Below, piece after piece: positions 16,369 through 26,148 of a stretch of 35,244 nucleotides of DNA. The notes beneath the pieces are model-generated. The model was given only the letters and a program-made list of their open reading frames with translations, was not told where the DNA came from and ran no database searches. Every line of letters starts with the position of its first letter. Within the stretch, counting starts at the first letter, position 1. The DNA comes from an uncultured Desulfobulbaceae bacterium. Lineage in GTDB: Bacteria; Desulfobacterota; Desulfobulbia; Desulfobulbales; Desulfocapsaceae. Both the position numbers and the translations under genes were made by a program. Location: positions 1 to 35,244 of the forward strand of contig CAISPV010000091.1 of the NCBI GenBank assembly GCA_903887485.1. Reading direction: 5' to 3'.

Positions 16369-18975
16369 ATGGCTTTTTTTGACTCCCTGAAAAAACAGCT
16401 TCTGCCAGCCATGCTTTGGAGAAAAGGCCTCCCTAAGACCTGTCGGCCCATCTCCCTGATTTTTTCCCAGTTCCGCGCCGTGCTCAAGGCCAATAATCAG
16501 GCCATGGAGCTCATTGCCGATATGGGGGAAAAACTCAGCGGCGACTACCTTTTTGACCAGCGCTATGTGGAAAGTTCGGTTGCAGACATGATTGATGCCA
16601 TGCACCGCTCCATTAGTGCGATCAATATCCTGACCGAAAACCGCTGGACCTCGCTCTCTGAGGTCTTTGCCGGCATGGAGGCCCGGGTGCGGGCTATCGC
16701 CACCGGCCGTGATGACCGGGAGGGCCCGGTCCTGCTCTGGCTGGGAGAGATCCGCCCCCAGGATTGGCCGCTTATCGGCGGCAAGGCCGGACACCTCTCC
16801 GAGCTGATCGTAAACCCGCAAGTCCTGGTGCCCGATGGTTTTGTCATCACCACCCGCCTCTTCCATGATCTCATCGACTGCAACGTCCTGCGCGCCGACT
16901 TCGACCGCTTTGAACTGGCCCTGACTGAGCCCGAGACGGCGGAAGACGTGCTGGAGACCTTGCGCGACTCCCTCGAAAAGAGGATCCTCACCGCCAGCCC
17001 CCCGGCCGGCCTTCTCGCCGCACTCGACCAGGCCCTGCAGCAACTGGCAGCCAAAAGCCCTGCCCCCCTCTTTCTTGCCGTGCGCAGCAGTGCTCAGGAA
17101 GAAGATATGGACTTTTCCTTTGCCGGCCAGTTCCATTCCGAGCTCCAGGTCGCACCGACAGCCGCTGCGGTTTTTCAGGCCTACCTGCAGGTGGTCGCCA
17201 GCCTGTTCGGGGCCAAACCGCTCCGTTACCGGCGGCAGGTTTTTCCCGAAGGCAGCCACCTTTCCATTGCCGCCTGCTGCCAGCGCATGGTGAATGCCAA
17301 GGCCAGCGGCATCATCTATACCGAGGATCCCATGGAGCCTGGCCGGCAAACCATGCTGGTAGTCGGCGCATTCGGCCAGGGACAGGCAGTAGTGGAAGGA
17401 CAGGTGCCCACCGATCTCTTCAAAATTACCAAGGGCGACGTTTTCCGGATCAGCGACAGCACTATCGCCTGTAAAAATGAGGCCCTGCTGGCAACAGGGC
17501 CGGACAGCGCCCTCACGTCCACTCCCGTGGCAAAAGAGATGGCAGAGACGCCCTGCCTGAACGAAAAACAGCTCCTTGAGCTTGCCGCAATCGCCAGCCA
17601 CCTCGAAACCTTTTTCAAACGGCCCCAGGATATCGAGTGGACCCTGGACGAAACGGACACTTTCTTTATTCTCCAGGCCCGTCCACTGCTGCTCACCGCC
17701 ACCGATCCTGGCAAAAAGCCGCTTTCAGAAAAGCTCGCCGGCTATGAACTCATCGCCACCGATTCCGGACGGGTCGCCCAACAGGGAATCGGTTCCGGCC
17801 CGGCCTTTCGGGTGGAAACCCTGGCCGATCTCAAGGATTTTCCTGAAGGAGCTGTACTGGTCAGCCACCGGGACTCCTCCCAGTTCGTCCAGGTCATGCA
17901 GAAGGCCGCGGCCATCGTCACCGAGGTGGGCACCCCGGTGAGCCACATGTCCACCCTCTGCCGGGAGTTCAAAGTACCCTGCCTGGTTGGTGTAACCGGT
18001 ATCTTCAGCGCCATCGCCCCCGGCGAGGAAATCACCGTCGATGCCGAGGACCGACGTATCTACCGGGGAAGGGTGGAAGAGCTTCTCACCTACCAGGCCG
18101 CTACCGCCATGAATGTGCAGATGGCCCCGGAATTCAGGATGCTGCGCCGGATCCTCCATGAGGTGTCCCGCCTGCATCTGGTGGACCCGCTGATGCAGGA
18201 GTTCCGGCCCGAGGGCTGCCGGACCTTCCACGACATGCTGCGTTTCATCCATGAAACCGCGGTATTGACCCTGGTCGATATCGGCCGGGACGACGCCTGT
18301 CTGCGCGGCCAACAAAAACTGGCAAGAAGGCTCGATCTTCCCATTCAGGCAGGTATCCTCGTCATCGACATTGGCGGCGGCATCGCAGACGATGCGCCAG
18401 CCGGGAATATTCCCTTTTCCGCCATCCACTCACAACCCTTCCGGGCCATCCTCCAGGGAATGCTCTTCCCGGAGGTCTGGCACCAGGGGGCAATGACGGT
18501 GGGTTTCCGGGACATGATGCACAGCATACTGACGACGCCCCAGGATACCCTGTCCGGCCAATACAGCGGCCACAACATCGCCATCATCAGTGAGAATTAT
18601 GTGAATCTCTGTTTCCGCTTCGGCTATCATTTCAATATCATCGATGCCTTCTGCCACGAGGTGGAACGGGATAATCATATCTATTTCCGTTTCCTGGGCG
18701 GCGCCACCGATCTTGTCAAGCGTTCACGGCGGTCAGCCCTGATCGCCACGATTCTTGAGGCCTTTGATTTCAGCGTGCGCACCCGGGGCGATCTGGTTAT
18801 TGCCCGCACCAGTAATCTGGCGCAGTCCGAGATGGTGCGCACTCTCGACATTCTCGGCCGGCTGGTCGGCTTCACCCGGCAACTGGACGTCCAGATGGCG
18901 GACGATCAGGCCGTGGCGCGCTATGCCGAGGCCTTTCTTATGGGCGATTACCGCTTCGTCGTCAGAGAAGGATAA
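16369..18975 (+). CDS. Dikinase-like protein 1: ATP-grasp and phosphohistidine domains with novel C-terminus
   Basis: An 868-residue protein, first of four paralogues. An N-terminal helical region (about 20-95; KANNQAMELIADMGEKLSGD) precedes a PPDK_N-type ATP-grasp domain (about 120-440). That domain shows LIGGKAGHLSEL, VPDGFVITT, AVRSSAQEED with R239, SFAGQFHS and QDIEWTLD. The swivelling phosphohistidine domain (about 470-565) has H526 in TPVSHMS, the counterpart of the catalytic His in PPDK and PEP synthase. The PEP/pyruvate TIM barrel is absent. Instead there is an unrecognised C-terminal domain (about 600-868) with C617/H621 in GCRTFHDMLRFIHE, a VIDIGGG loop, YHFNIID and NHIYFRFLGG. AAGGA before 16369 sets the start. 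A response regulator follows 32 bases downstream. It can plausibly autophosphorylate; its acceptor is unknown. Confidence 0.85.
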   Translation: MAFFDSLKKQLLPAMLWRKGLPKTCRPISLIFSQFRAVLKANNQAMELIADMGEKLSGDYLFDQRYVESSVADMIDAMHRSISAINILTENRWTSLSEVFAGMEARVRAIATGRDDREGPVLLWLGEIRPQDWPLIGGKAGHLSELIVNPQVLVPDGFVITTRLFHDLIDCNVLRADFDRFELALTEPETAEDVLETLRDSLEKRILTASPPAGLLAALDQALQQLAAKSPAPLFLAVRSSAQEEDMDFSFAGQFHSELQVAPTAAAVFQAYLQVVASLFGAKPLRYRRQVFPEGSHLSIAACCQRMVNAKASGIIYTEDPMEPGRQTMLVVGAFGQGQAVVEGQVPTDLFKITKGDVFRISDSTIACKNEALLATGPDSALTSTPVAKEMAETPCLNEKQLLELAAIASHLETFFKRPQDIEWTLDETDTFFILQARPLLLTATDPGKKPLSEKLAGYELIATDSGRVAQQGIGSGPAFRVETLADLKDFPEGAVLVSHRDSSQFVQVMQKAAAIVTEVGTPVSHMSTLCREFKVPCLVGVTGIFSAIAPGEEITVDAEDRRIYRGRVEELLTYQAATAMNVQMAPEFRMLRRILHEVSRLHLVDPLMQEFRPEGCRTFHDMLRFIHETAVLTLVDIGRDDACLRGQQKLARRLDLPIQAGILVIDIGGGIADDAPAGNIPFSAIHSQPFRAILQGMLFPEVWHQGAMTVGFRDMMHSILTTPQDTLSGQYSGHNIAIISENYVNLCFRFGYHFNIIDAFCHEVERDNHIYFRFLGGATDLVKRSRRSALIATILEAFDFSVRTRGDLVIARTSNLAQSEMVRTLDILGRLVGFTRQLDVQMADDQAVARYAEAFLMGDYRFVVREG

Positions 18976-19007
18976 AAAACAATACCTACCCGCAGGAGGA
19001 TCATATC

Positions 19008-19394
19008 ATGAGTAACGAAATCTGCCGATTACTGGTAGTGGATGACGAAAGCATCGTCGGCAAACGCCTCAAACAGGTGTTCAGCAAGATCGGCTTCGAG
19101 GTCGAAACCTATACTGAGCCGGCCCCGGCCATGGCCGCCATGGCCGAAAAACCCTTTGATATCGTGGTGACGGATCTGAAGATGGATGGCATGGACGGCA
19201 TGGAGGTGCTCAAACGGGTACGCGACATGAATCCACGCACCCAGGTGATCATCATCACCGGCTACGCCTCACCGGCTACAGCGGAACTGGCCCAGCAGCA
19301 GGGCGTTTTTGAGTTCCTGGCCAAGCCCTTCCGCCTGGACGAACTCAAACAGGTTATTTTCCGCGCCCTGGAACAGCAAAAGGGCAGCAACTAA
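19008..19394 (+). CDS. Receiver-only response regulator 1
   Basis: A 128-residue CheY-type receiver with no output domain. Acidic pocket residues are in VVDDES, phosphoacceptor D56 is in VVTDLKMDG, Thr is in IIITGYAS and Lys in FLAKPFRLDEL. AGGAGG precedes the ATG at 19008. It lies between dikinase-like protein 1 and kinase 1, so it probably takes phosphate from that kinase and acts through protein contact. A neighbouring dikinase-like protein is the obvious target. The receiver is closely similar to that of the sigma-54 activator at 12.2 kb, notably in the KPFRLD segment. Confidence 0.92.
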   Translation: MSNEICRLLVVDDESIVGKRLKQVFSKIGFEVETYTEPAPAMAAMAEKPFDIVVTDLKMDGMDGMEVLKRVRDMNPRTQVIIITGYASPATAELAQQQGVFEFLAKPFRLDELKQVIFRALEQQKGSN

Positions 19395-19411
19395 CCCCGA
19401 TAAACGGGATA

Positions 19412-19469
19412 AGTGCCTTTCGCAGATTATTTTCTTGCAAAAAAACAAGAAAATGATCTGTAAGGCACT
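19412..19469 (+). repeat. Long imperfect hairpin between receiver 1 and kinase 1
   Basis: The arms at 19412-19437 and 19446-19469 pair over about 22 positions (AGTGCCTT, CAGAT and ATTTTCTTG blocks with their complements), interrupted by a small bulge and one mismatch, around an A-rich 8-base loop. It occupies most of the 106-base gap between the two genes. It could be an mRNA processing or attenuation structure that sets different levels of the two products. Confidence 0.6.
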
Positions 19470-19500
19470 AAAGGGTTCCTTGAAACAACAGGATAATGCT

Positions 19501-21015
19501 ATGAGTATAGAACCACCCTGTCCGTCTGCTCTCCAGAAGAATAACCAGCAACAGCCCGCCCAGCGATGCTGCCCCTGTCTGCCATTCCTGCCTCGCTCCA
19601 TCAAGGGCAAGCTCATCGTCTCCCTGCTCGTCATCTCCGTGCTGGGCATCAGCGCCACCGCCTCCGCCATCTACGGCATGTGGCGCATCGAAGACAAGAT
19701 CCGAATCATCGAGTCCTTTTCCGAACTGAATCAGAACGTTCTGGAGATGCGGCGCTACGAGAAAAACTATCTGCTGTACTACAACAAGAAAGACCTGATG
19801 AGCACCCTGGACTATGTCGATCAGGTACGGGCCTCCATCGCCACTGTGAAAAAGTTTGTGCCCGGGAAGAAGGACCATCTGCAATCCTTTTACGACGAGG
19901 AGCTGGGCAAGTACGAATCGATCTCCCAGCAGTTGATGGCCGAGGATATCCGCGAGAACAGCAAGAAGCTGCTGAAGGAGACTTTGCGCACCCATGGCCA
20001 GGACATCACCAAACTGGTTTTCGACATGGATGCCCAGGCCCGGGTGCAGGTGGAACGGGAGGTGGTCACCTATCAAAAAACCGGGGTGTTAATCCTGATC
20101 CTGGCCATCCTGGTGGGCGGGATCCTTATCTATTTTTTGCTGCGCTGGATCATCCGGCCGCTGACAGCAATCCGCGAGGCCGCCGCCCAGATCATGCAGG
20201 GCAAGATGAACTCCATCCCGATCAATGAGGCGGTCAGCTGCTCGGAAGAGGGTGTCGAACTGGTCAACTCCCTGAACCTGATGCTCAAGGCCCTTGACAC
20301 CAAGCAGAGTCAACTGGTCCAGTCGGAAAAACTGGCGGCCATCGGCAAGGTCACCGCCGGCATCGCCCATGAGATCAACAACCCCTTGAACAATATCTCG
20401 CTTACCGCCGAGGCCATGATCGAAGACCTGCCCGATCTTTCCCCAGACGACAGCCTGGAAATGATCCACGATATCCTGGCCCAGTCGGATCGAGCCCGGG
20501 AGGTAGTGCATCATCTGCTCGAATTTTCGCGCGCCCATAAAAATAACATCACGATCAGCGTTGATCTGGTCAAGCTGGTGAACGATTCCATCGCCTTGGT
20601 GCGCAACCAGTTCCGCCTGGGCGAAATCACCTGCAACTACCAGCCTCCAAACCAGCCGCTGCCGATCATCGGCACCCCTCCCCAACTCCAGCAGGTGCTG
20701 GTCAACATCATGCTGAACGCGGTGCAGGCCATGCATCCGGGAGGCCGCCTCGATATCGGGGTAACGGCGGAGGACAAGAACGCGGTCATCACCATTGCCG
20801 ACACCGGTGCCGGGATTCCCAGCCAGATGTTACCCCATATCTTCGACCCCTTCTTTACCACCAAGAACGAGGGCACCGGCCTGGGCCTCTCGCTCAGCTA
20901 CGCCATTATCAAGGATCATCACGGCGATATTGAGGTGGAGAGCGAGGAAGGCCGCGGCACCACCTTCCGCATCAAGCTGCCGCGGGTCACCGAGACGGAG
21001 CATGAAGCGCCATGA
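19501..21015 (+). CDS. Membrane sensor histidine kinase 1
   Basis: A 504-residue kinase. A short cytoplasmic N terminus has an unusual RCCPC cluster near residues 22-26. TM1 is at about 36-58 and TM2 at about 193-215. Between them is a helical sensor of about 135 residues that opens with [15 protein letters not shown], resembling helical-bundle (HBM-like) sensors. HAMP, HisKA (H290 in [11 protein letters not shown]) and HATPase_c domains follow, with the N box [14 protein letters not shown]1 ADTGAGIP and G2 [13 protein letters not shown]. The ATG at 19501, after GGAT, is chosen; an ATG at 19453 lies inside the preceding hairpin. Its stop overlaps the next ATG (ATGA), so it is translationally coupled to dikinase-like protein 2. 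Confidence 0.92.
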   Translation: MSIEPPCPSALQKNNQQQPAQRCCPCLPFLPRSIKGKLIVSLLVISVLGISATASAIYGMWRIEDKIRIIESFSELNQNVLEMRRYEKNYLLYYNKKDLMSTLDYVDQVRASIATVKKFVPGKKDHLQSFYDEELGKYESISQQLMAEDIRENSKKLLKETLRTHGQDITKLVFDMDAQARVQVEREVVTYQKTGVLILILAILVGGILIYFLLRWIIRPLTAIREAAAQIMQGKMNSIPINEAVSCSEEGVELVNSLNLMLKALDTKQSQLVQSEKLAAIGKVTAGIAHEINNPLNNISLTAEAMIEDLPDLSPDDSLEMIHDILAQSDRAREVVHHLLEFSRAHKNNITISVDLVKLVNDSIALVRNQFRLGEITCNYQPPNQPLPIIGTPPQLQQVLVNIMLNAVQAMHPGGRLDIGVTAEDKNAVITIADTGAGIPSQMLPHIFDPFFTTKNEGTGLGLSLSYAIIKDHHGDIEVESEEGRGTTFRIKLPRVTETEHEAP

Positions 21016-23540
21016 AGCCCTTTGACAAGAGCAGAAAAACAACCGCCTTTTCCACGAGCTTTCAGAAGTTCCGCCGTATCCTCTCCTTGAACAATGAGGT
21101 GCTGGAAAAAATTGCCCACATGGAAGGGGCGCTTTCCGGTGAATATGTCTTCGACCGCAAATTTCTCTCCGAGGCAGTGGCCGCCTTAAGTGAACTGGTG
21201 CGGGAGGTGATTTACTGCCTGAACAGTCTGGCTGCCAACCGCTACCTGAGTCTCTATGAACGCTACGAGGAGATTGCCGACAAGCTGGCGGTACTGGCCT
21301 CCGACTATGCCGGCCCCTACGACCGGAGCCTCACCCTGGCCTATGACCTGATCAACGGTGATTTCGAGGAACTGGTCGGCGCCAAGAACGCCACCTTGAG
21401 CGAGATCCGCAACCGCCTGAACCTGCGGGTACCCGACGGCTTTGCCATCACCGTTGCCGCCTACCACCAATTCATGGAGGAGAACAATCTCTTCGCCCAG
21501 ATTGATGCCATCTCCGCCGAGGGTGGGAGCAGCCGGGAGCGGAGCAACCGCATCGACAAAGTGCTGCAACAGGCCCGGTTCCCGGAACGGCTGGTGGCGG
21601 CGGTGCGAGACGAGCTGGCCCAACTGCTGGCGCGCGGCAACGTCCCGGTAACATTGGCAGTCCGCTCAAGCGGCGTCGGTGAAGATGCGGAGACCCGCAG
21701 CTTTGCCGGGCAGTTTCATTCAGTACTCGATGTGCGGCCGGAACTTTCTTCGGTGCTCGATGCCTACCGGCAGGTGATCGGCTCCCGCTTTTCCGTGGCG
21801 GCCCTCGAATATCTGGGCGTTGCGGCCAGCAGCCGGGACATCCCCATGGCCGCCGGGGTCCAGCCCATGATCGCCGCCCGCGTTGCCGGCGTGACCTACA
21901 GCCGCAACCCGGAGCAACCGGAAGAGAACCACCTGCTCGTGACCGCAGTGCGCGGCCAGGCCCGTGATCTGGTCGAGGGCAAGACAACAGCAGACCGCTA
22001 TCTGGTCAGCCGCACCTGGCCCTTTGGTCTGCTGGAGAGCGAACTGGTCGCAGCCACCGACTTTTCCAGCCGGAAGACATCCCTTGATCTTCTGCCCAGC
22101 GGCCTGCGGCGCGGCTCGGCCCTGCTTACCCCCCAGGAACTGGCGCAGCTCGCCGAACAGGCCCTGCTTCTCGAAAAGGCCTTCGGCGAGACCCAGGATA
22201 TCGAATGGGCCCTGGCCGACGAACTCTTTATCCTCCAGAGCCGTCCTTTTTTCCTGCCGGCAAAACCGGCGCCGCTGCCGGGCGAGCTGGCCGCCGAACT
22301 GGCCGCTGCCACCCCGCTCATGCACGGCAAGGGCCAGGTCGCCCAGCTCGGCATTGCCACGGGCAAGGTCGTGCATGTGGATCAGGATACCGACCCCAAA
22401 CTCTTCCCGGTGGGCGCCATCGCCGTAGCTCGCTTTCCGAGCCCGCAGCTCAGCCCCATTGTCTGGCGGGCCGCCGCGATCATCACCGATGTGGGCGGCC
22501 CCACCGGCCATCTCGCCACCATCACCCGCGAATACCGGACGCCGGCCCTGTTCGGTACCGGTGAGGCCACGCGCCTTCTCGCCGAGGGCGCAGAGATCAC
22601 CATTGACGTCGAAAATAAACAGATCTACCAGGGGATCATCAAAGGACTGATCCGCCTGCAGGCCACGGAAGAAGACCCGTACCGCTCCTCAAAGGAACTG
22701 CAGATCCTGCGGCGGATCCTGCGCTGGACAGCGCCCATTACCCTGACCGATCCGACGGCCGCAGATTTCACCGCCGAAAACTGCAGCACCTTCCACGACA
22801 TCCTGCGTTTCGCCCATGAAAAGGCCATTGAGGCCCTTATCCAGTTTCATGCCGTCAAGGACGGAAGGGAAGAGATGCGCAGCCGTCAGGTAAAGCTGCC
22901 GGTACCGCTCAAGCTGCGAGTCATCGATATCGGCGCCGGCATTGCCCCGGCCGCCCCCCGCCAGGGCGAACTCACCCTGGCAATGCTCAACAGCCGGCCG
23001 CTGCTGGCCATTCTTACCGGATTTCTCAAAGACACCGAAGGCGGCAAGGAAACGGTTGCCCTCGGCATCAGGGATATCCTCTCCGGCCTCGGCAAACCGA
23101 TGGCCCTGCTCGGCGGGACCTCCTATCCGGGTGACAATCTGGCCATCATCGCCGAAGAGTACTGCAATCTCAACCTGCACCTCGGCTATCACTTCAATGT
23201 GGTGGACGCCTACATGTCGGCCGATCCAGACAATAACTACATCTATTTCCGCTTTGTCGGCGGCCTGGCTGACAGGAGCAAGCGTGAAATGAGGGCAAGG
23301 CTGATCGGGACCATTCTCGCCGGCCTCTACTTCAAGGTAGAGCGCACCGGCGACCTGGTGATCGCCAAGGCCAGAAATCTTGACCTGTTGCAGATGGAGC
23401 GCGTCCTTGGCCGTCTGGGCGAGCTGATCTCCTTTACCCGCCAGCTTGACGTGCAGATGCGCGACGAGGCAGCCATCGAACAGTTCTTCCTCCAATTTAT
23501 TTCCTCCCTCAAAGAAGAGCAGGCAGGGGAGGGGCGGTAA
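21012..23540 (+). CDS. Dikinase-like protein 2: ATP-grasp and phosphohistidine domains with novel C-terminus
   Basis: An 842-residue paralogue of the protein at 16.4 kb. It has the helical N terminus (LNNEVLEKIAHMEGALSGEYVFD) and the ATP-grasp domain with LVGAKNATLSEI, VPDGFAITV, AVRSSGVGED, SFAGQFHS and QDIEWALA. The phosphohistidine domain has H500 in GGPTGHLATITRE. There is no TIM barrel. The shared C-terminal domain has C591/H595 in NCSTFHDILRFAHEK, VIDIGAGI, YHFNVVDAY and NYIYFRFVGG. The segment after the grasp-domain glycine loop is VRGQARDLVEG, where PEP synthases have a WGLGE-like motif, so nucleotide handling may differ. The start overlaps the kinase 1 stop by four bases and the stop is two bases before paralogue 3. 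Target unknown. Confidence 0.84.
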   Translation: MKPFDKSRKTTAFSTSFQKFRRILSLNNEVLEKIAHMEGALSGEYVFDRKFLSEAVAALSELVREVIYCLNSLAANRYLSLYERYEEIADKLAVLASDYAGPYDRSLTLAYDLINGDFEELVGAKNATLSEIRNRLNLRVPDGFAITVAAYHQFMEENNLFAQIDAISAEGGSSRERSNRIDKVLQQARFPERLVAAVRDELAQLLARGNVPVTLAVRSSGVGEDAETRSFAGQFHSVLDVRPELSSVLDAYRQVIGSRFSVAALEYLGVAASSRDIPMAAGVQPMIAARVAGVTYSRNPEQPEENHLLVTAVRGQARDLVEGKTTADRYLVSRTWPFGLLESELVAATDFSSRKTSLDLLPSGLRRGSALLTPQELAQLAEQALLLEKAFGETQDIEWALADELFILQSRPFFLPAKPAPLPGELAAELAAATPLMHGKGQVAQLGIATGKVVHVDQDTDPKLFPVGAIAVARFPSPQLSPIVWRAAAIITDVGGPTGHLATITREYRTPALFGTGEATRLLAEGAEITIDVENKQIYQGIIKGLIRLQATEEDPYRSSKELQILRRILRWTAPITLTDPTAADFTAENCSTFHDILRFAHEKAIEALIQFHAVKDGREEMRSRQVKLPVPLKLRVIDIGAGIAPAAPRQGELTLAMLNSRPLLAILTGFLKDTEGGKETVALGIRDILSGLGKPMALLGGTSYPGDNLAIIAEEYCNLNLHLGYHFNVVDAYMSADPDNNYIYFRFVGGLADRSKREMRARLIGTILAGLYFKVERTGDLVIAKARNLDLLQMERVLGRLGELISFTRQLDVQMRDEAAIEQFFLQFISSLKEEQAGEGR

Positions 23541-23542
23541 CC

Positions 23543-26140
23543 ATGCGGCGCTGGCTGACCAAACAGTTCGACCGGATGCGGGAAGGCCGCGCGCAACGCA
23601 AGGTGGACGCCCAAAACCTGCTCAAGGCGCGTTACCACGTGTTCCGTTCCCTGCTGGCCAGCAATAACCGGGCAGTGGACGCTCTCACCGATATCTCCAT
23701 CCTCCTCCGGATGCAGGGGGATTCGGCCGGCCTGGCCCGGCTCATCAAAAAACTCATCGCCGAGACCGCAGAGATGGTGGGCCGCCTGGAAAACCTGACC
23801 CAGGGCAAATATCGGGGGCTCTGGAACGTGCAGCAGCACCTGGATGACACCCTCACCGACAAGCTGAAGGCGCTCGCCGGCCCCGAACAGGTGCCCTTCA
23901 CCCTGCCGCTTGCTGAGATCATCGCCGAGCACAAGACCCTGATCGGCAACAAGGCCGCCGCTCTGGCCAGTCTAAAAAAACAGGGGAACTTCCGGGTGCC
24001 GGACGGTTTTGTCATCACCCTGGCTGGCTGCCGTTTCTTTCTTGACCATGAAGGACTCTCCCTCAAGCTGGTGCACCTCCTCGCCAGACATGGCACCACG
24101 GCCGATCAGCACATTTCTCCAGAAACAGCAAGTCAGGTGCAGGATCTCATCAGAAAGGCCGCGCTCCCCCCAACTCTTGCCACAGAGCTTGCTGTCGCCG
24201 GCCGCCCGTTTCTGGAAAACGGCAAGGCCCTGGCGGTGCGGAGCAGCAGCAACAGCGAAGACGGCCGCCATCATTCCTTTGCCGGCCAGTTCAGCTCGGT
24301 GCTCAACGTCAAAGATGAGAGCCAGCTTTTTGCCGCCTTCAAGGAGGTGGTGGCCAGCAACTTCAACGCCCGCAGCCTTGCCTACCGCCTCAATGCCGGA
24401 CTCGATCCGCTCTGTTTTGATATGGCTGTCCTCTGCCTGGAGATGGTGGAGGCCCGCGCCGCCGGCATCCTGCTCAGCCGCTCACCCCAGGAACCGGAGA
24501 GCGACATGCTGCTGATCAGCGCCGTGCCCGGTCTGGGCGAGGCCGCTGTTTCCGGCAGCGCCGCCGCCGACCTCTACCATGTCCACCCTGACGGCAGCGT
24601 CGATTGGCCGCTCTCTACCATCGCCGACAAGGAAAGGCTCCTGGTCTGCAAGAACGAAGGCGGCCTCGCCTGGCAGGAGCTCCCTGCGGAAGAGCGGCAA
24701 AAACCGGTTCTCGCAGCAGAGGAGCTGCAGATCCTTGCTGCCTGGGGGAAGGCCCTGGAGGCGGCCGAGGGCATGCCGCAGGACCTTGAATGGGCCGTAG
24801 ACACAACAGGGCAGCCACTCATCCTCCAGATGCGGCCGCTCACCAGCATGGGCACCCGGAAAGGAGATGGCTGGCTGGCCACATCGCCGCCACTCATCGA
24901 GGGAATCATCGCCTCGGGCGGCAGGGCCACTGGCCAGGCCCTGCTGGTGAAAAACAGACTGGATCTGGAGACAATCCCGCCGGGACCAAGGGTCCTGGTC
25001 ATGCCCCAGAGCTTTGTCGATGCGGCCAACCGCCTGAGCGTGGTCACGGCAGTCCTTGTCGACCTAGGCAGTCCCGCCGACCACCTGGCCTGCGTGGCGC
25101 GTGAACAGGAAACCCCGATGCTCTGCGGGCTGGGCACGGCAACGAGCGTCCTGACCTCCGGACAATGGCTTACCGTCGACGGCAGCCACGGCAAGGTGTA
25201 TGCGGCAAGCCCCGAAGAGATCACAACCGCCGGGGAGGCTTGGCAGAAGGGGACTCCTGCGGCCAAGGCCGCACCGGCAGACCTGCCCCCTCTCTATCTG
25301 GAGCTGCGAGAGCTGGTCACCGCCCTGCACCTCACCGATGCCTACGGCCCGACCTTCTCCATCGTCGAATGCCGATCGCTCCACGACATCATCCGCTTTG
25401 TCCATGAAAAAGGAGTGCTGGCCATGTTCGAGGCAGGCGACACCCTGCTTGAGGAAAATCTGGGCGCCGTCCATGCCATCGACTCACCGGTCCCCTTTTT
25501 CATCAGCGTTATCGACATGGGCGGCGGACTGGCTCCGGGAGACGCACTGCGCCGCCGGAGGATCCAGCCGGAGCTGGTCATCTCCCGCCCCTTCCAGGCC
25601 CTGTGGCAGGGAATCACCACCCCCGGCCTGCACTGGGGGCCGCCGCCGGGCGGATCGCCCATGGGCTCGGTCATGTCCTCCTTTCTCACTGACCAGAAGT
25701 CGGAGCGACCCATCGGCATGCCCAACTACTGCCTGGTCAGCCGCGATTACTGCAATATGAACGCCCGCATGGATTTTCATTTTATCATGATCGATACGGT
25801 CTGCTCCCCTTCGCCACGCAGCAACCATATCAAGTTCCGGTTCAAGGGCGGCGGCACCAATCTTACCCGGCGCAGGCGGCGGGCCTTGTGCATCGGCGAG
25901 ATCTTTGAACGATACGGATTTGCCGTCGATGTCCGCGAGGATCTGGTCAATGCCGCCCTGCAGGGGGCCACAGCCGAGGCCATTGAGGAGAAACTGGTGA
26001 TGGTCGGCCGGATTCTCGGCTTTACCCGCCTGCTCGACGCGGCCATGACCGATGACACCACAATCGAGAAGGTAGCCAACGCCTTTCTGACCGGCGATTA
26101 TGAGCTTTCCAGCCTGAAGAAAAACAAAGAACCAGCGTAG
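23543..26140 (+). CDS. Dikinase-like protein 3, the most divergent paralogue
   Basis: An 865-residue paralogue beginning two bases after paralogue 2. Its N-terminal helical part is recognisable (LLASNNRAVDALTDI) but lacks the GDYLFD segment of the others. The ATP-grasp domain keeps LIGNKAAALASL, VPDGFVITL, AVRSSSNSED, SFAGQFSS and QDLEWAVD. The phosphohistidine position is H514 in GSPADHLACVARE. The C-terminal domain keeps C610/H614 in ECRSLHDIIRFVHEK and VIDMGGGLAPG. It has DFHFIMID in place of YHF, and a Gly/Pro-rich insertion near residues 693-705. A complete frame with conserved key residues argues against a pseudogene. A subunit or regulatory role beside paralogue 2 is possible but unproven. 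Confidence 0.82.
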   Translation: MRRWLTKQFDRMREGRAQRKVDAQNLLKARYHVFRSLLASNNRAVDALTDISILLRMQGDSAGLARLIKKLIAETAEMVGRLENLTQGKYRGLWNVQQHLDDTLTDKLKALAGPEQVPFTLPLAEIIAEHKTLIGNKAAALASLKKQGNFRVPDGFVITLAGCRFFLDHEGLSLKLVHLLARHGTTADQHISPETASQVQDLIRKAALPPTLATELAVAGRPFLENGKALAVRSSSNSEDGRHHSFAGQFSSVLNVKDESQLFAAFKEVVASNFNARSLAYRLNAGLDPLCFDMAVLCLEMVEARAAGILLSRSPQEPESDMLLISAVPGLGEAAVSGSAAADLYHVHPDGSVDWPLSTIADKERLLVCKNEGGLAWQELPAEERQKPVLAAEELQILAAWGKALEAAEGMPQDLEWAVDTTGQPLILQMRPLTSMGTRKGDGWLATSPPLIEGIIASGGRATGQALLVKNRLDLETIPPGPRVLVMPQSFVDAANRLSVVTAVLVDLGSPADHLACVAREQETPMLCGLGTATSVLTSGQWLTVDGSHGKVYAASPEEITTAGEAWQKGTPAAKAAPADLPPLYLELRELVTALHLTDAYGPTFSIVECRSLHDIIRFVHEKGVLAMFEAGDTLLEENLGAVHAIDSPVPFFISVIDMGGGLAPGDALRRRRIQPELVISRPFQALWQGITTPGLHWGPPPGGSPMGSVMSSFLTDQKSERPIGMPNYCLVSRDYCNMNARMDFHFIMIDTVCSPSPRSNHIKFRFKGGGTNLTRRRRRALCIGEIFERYGFAVDVREDLVNAALQGATAEAIEEKLVMVGRILGFTRLLDAAMTDDTTIEKVANAFLTGDYELSSLKKNKEPA

Positions 26141-26148
26141 GTCGGCAG

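Noticed and set aside
16213-17601. A 462-codon minus-strand ORF opposite dikinase-like protein 1.
   Set aside because: It is antisense to a protein with strong ATP-grasp motifs and has no recognisable domain of its own.
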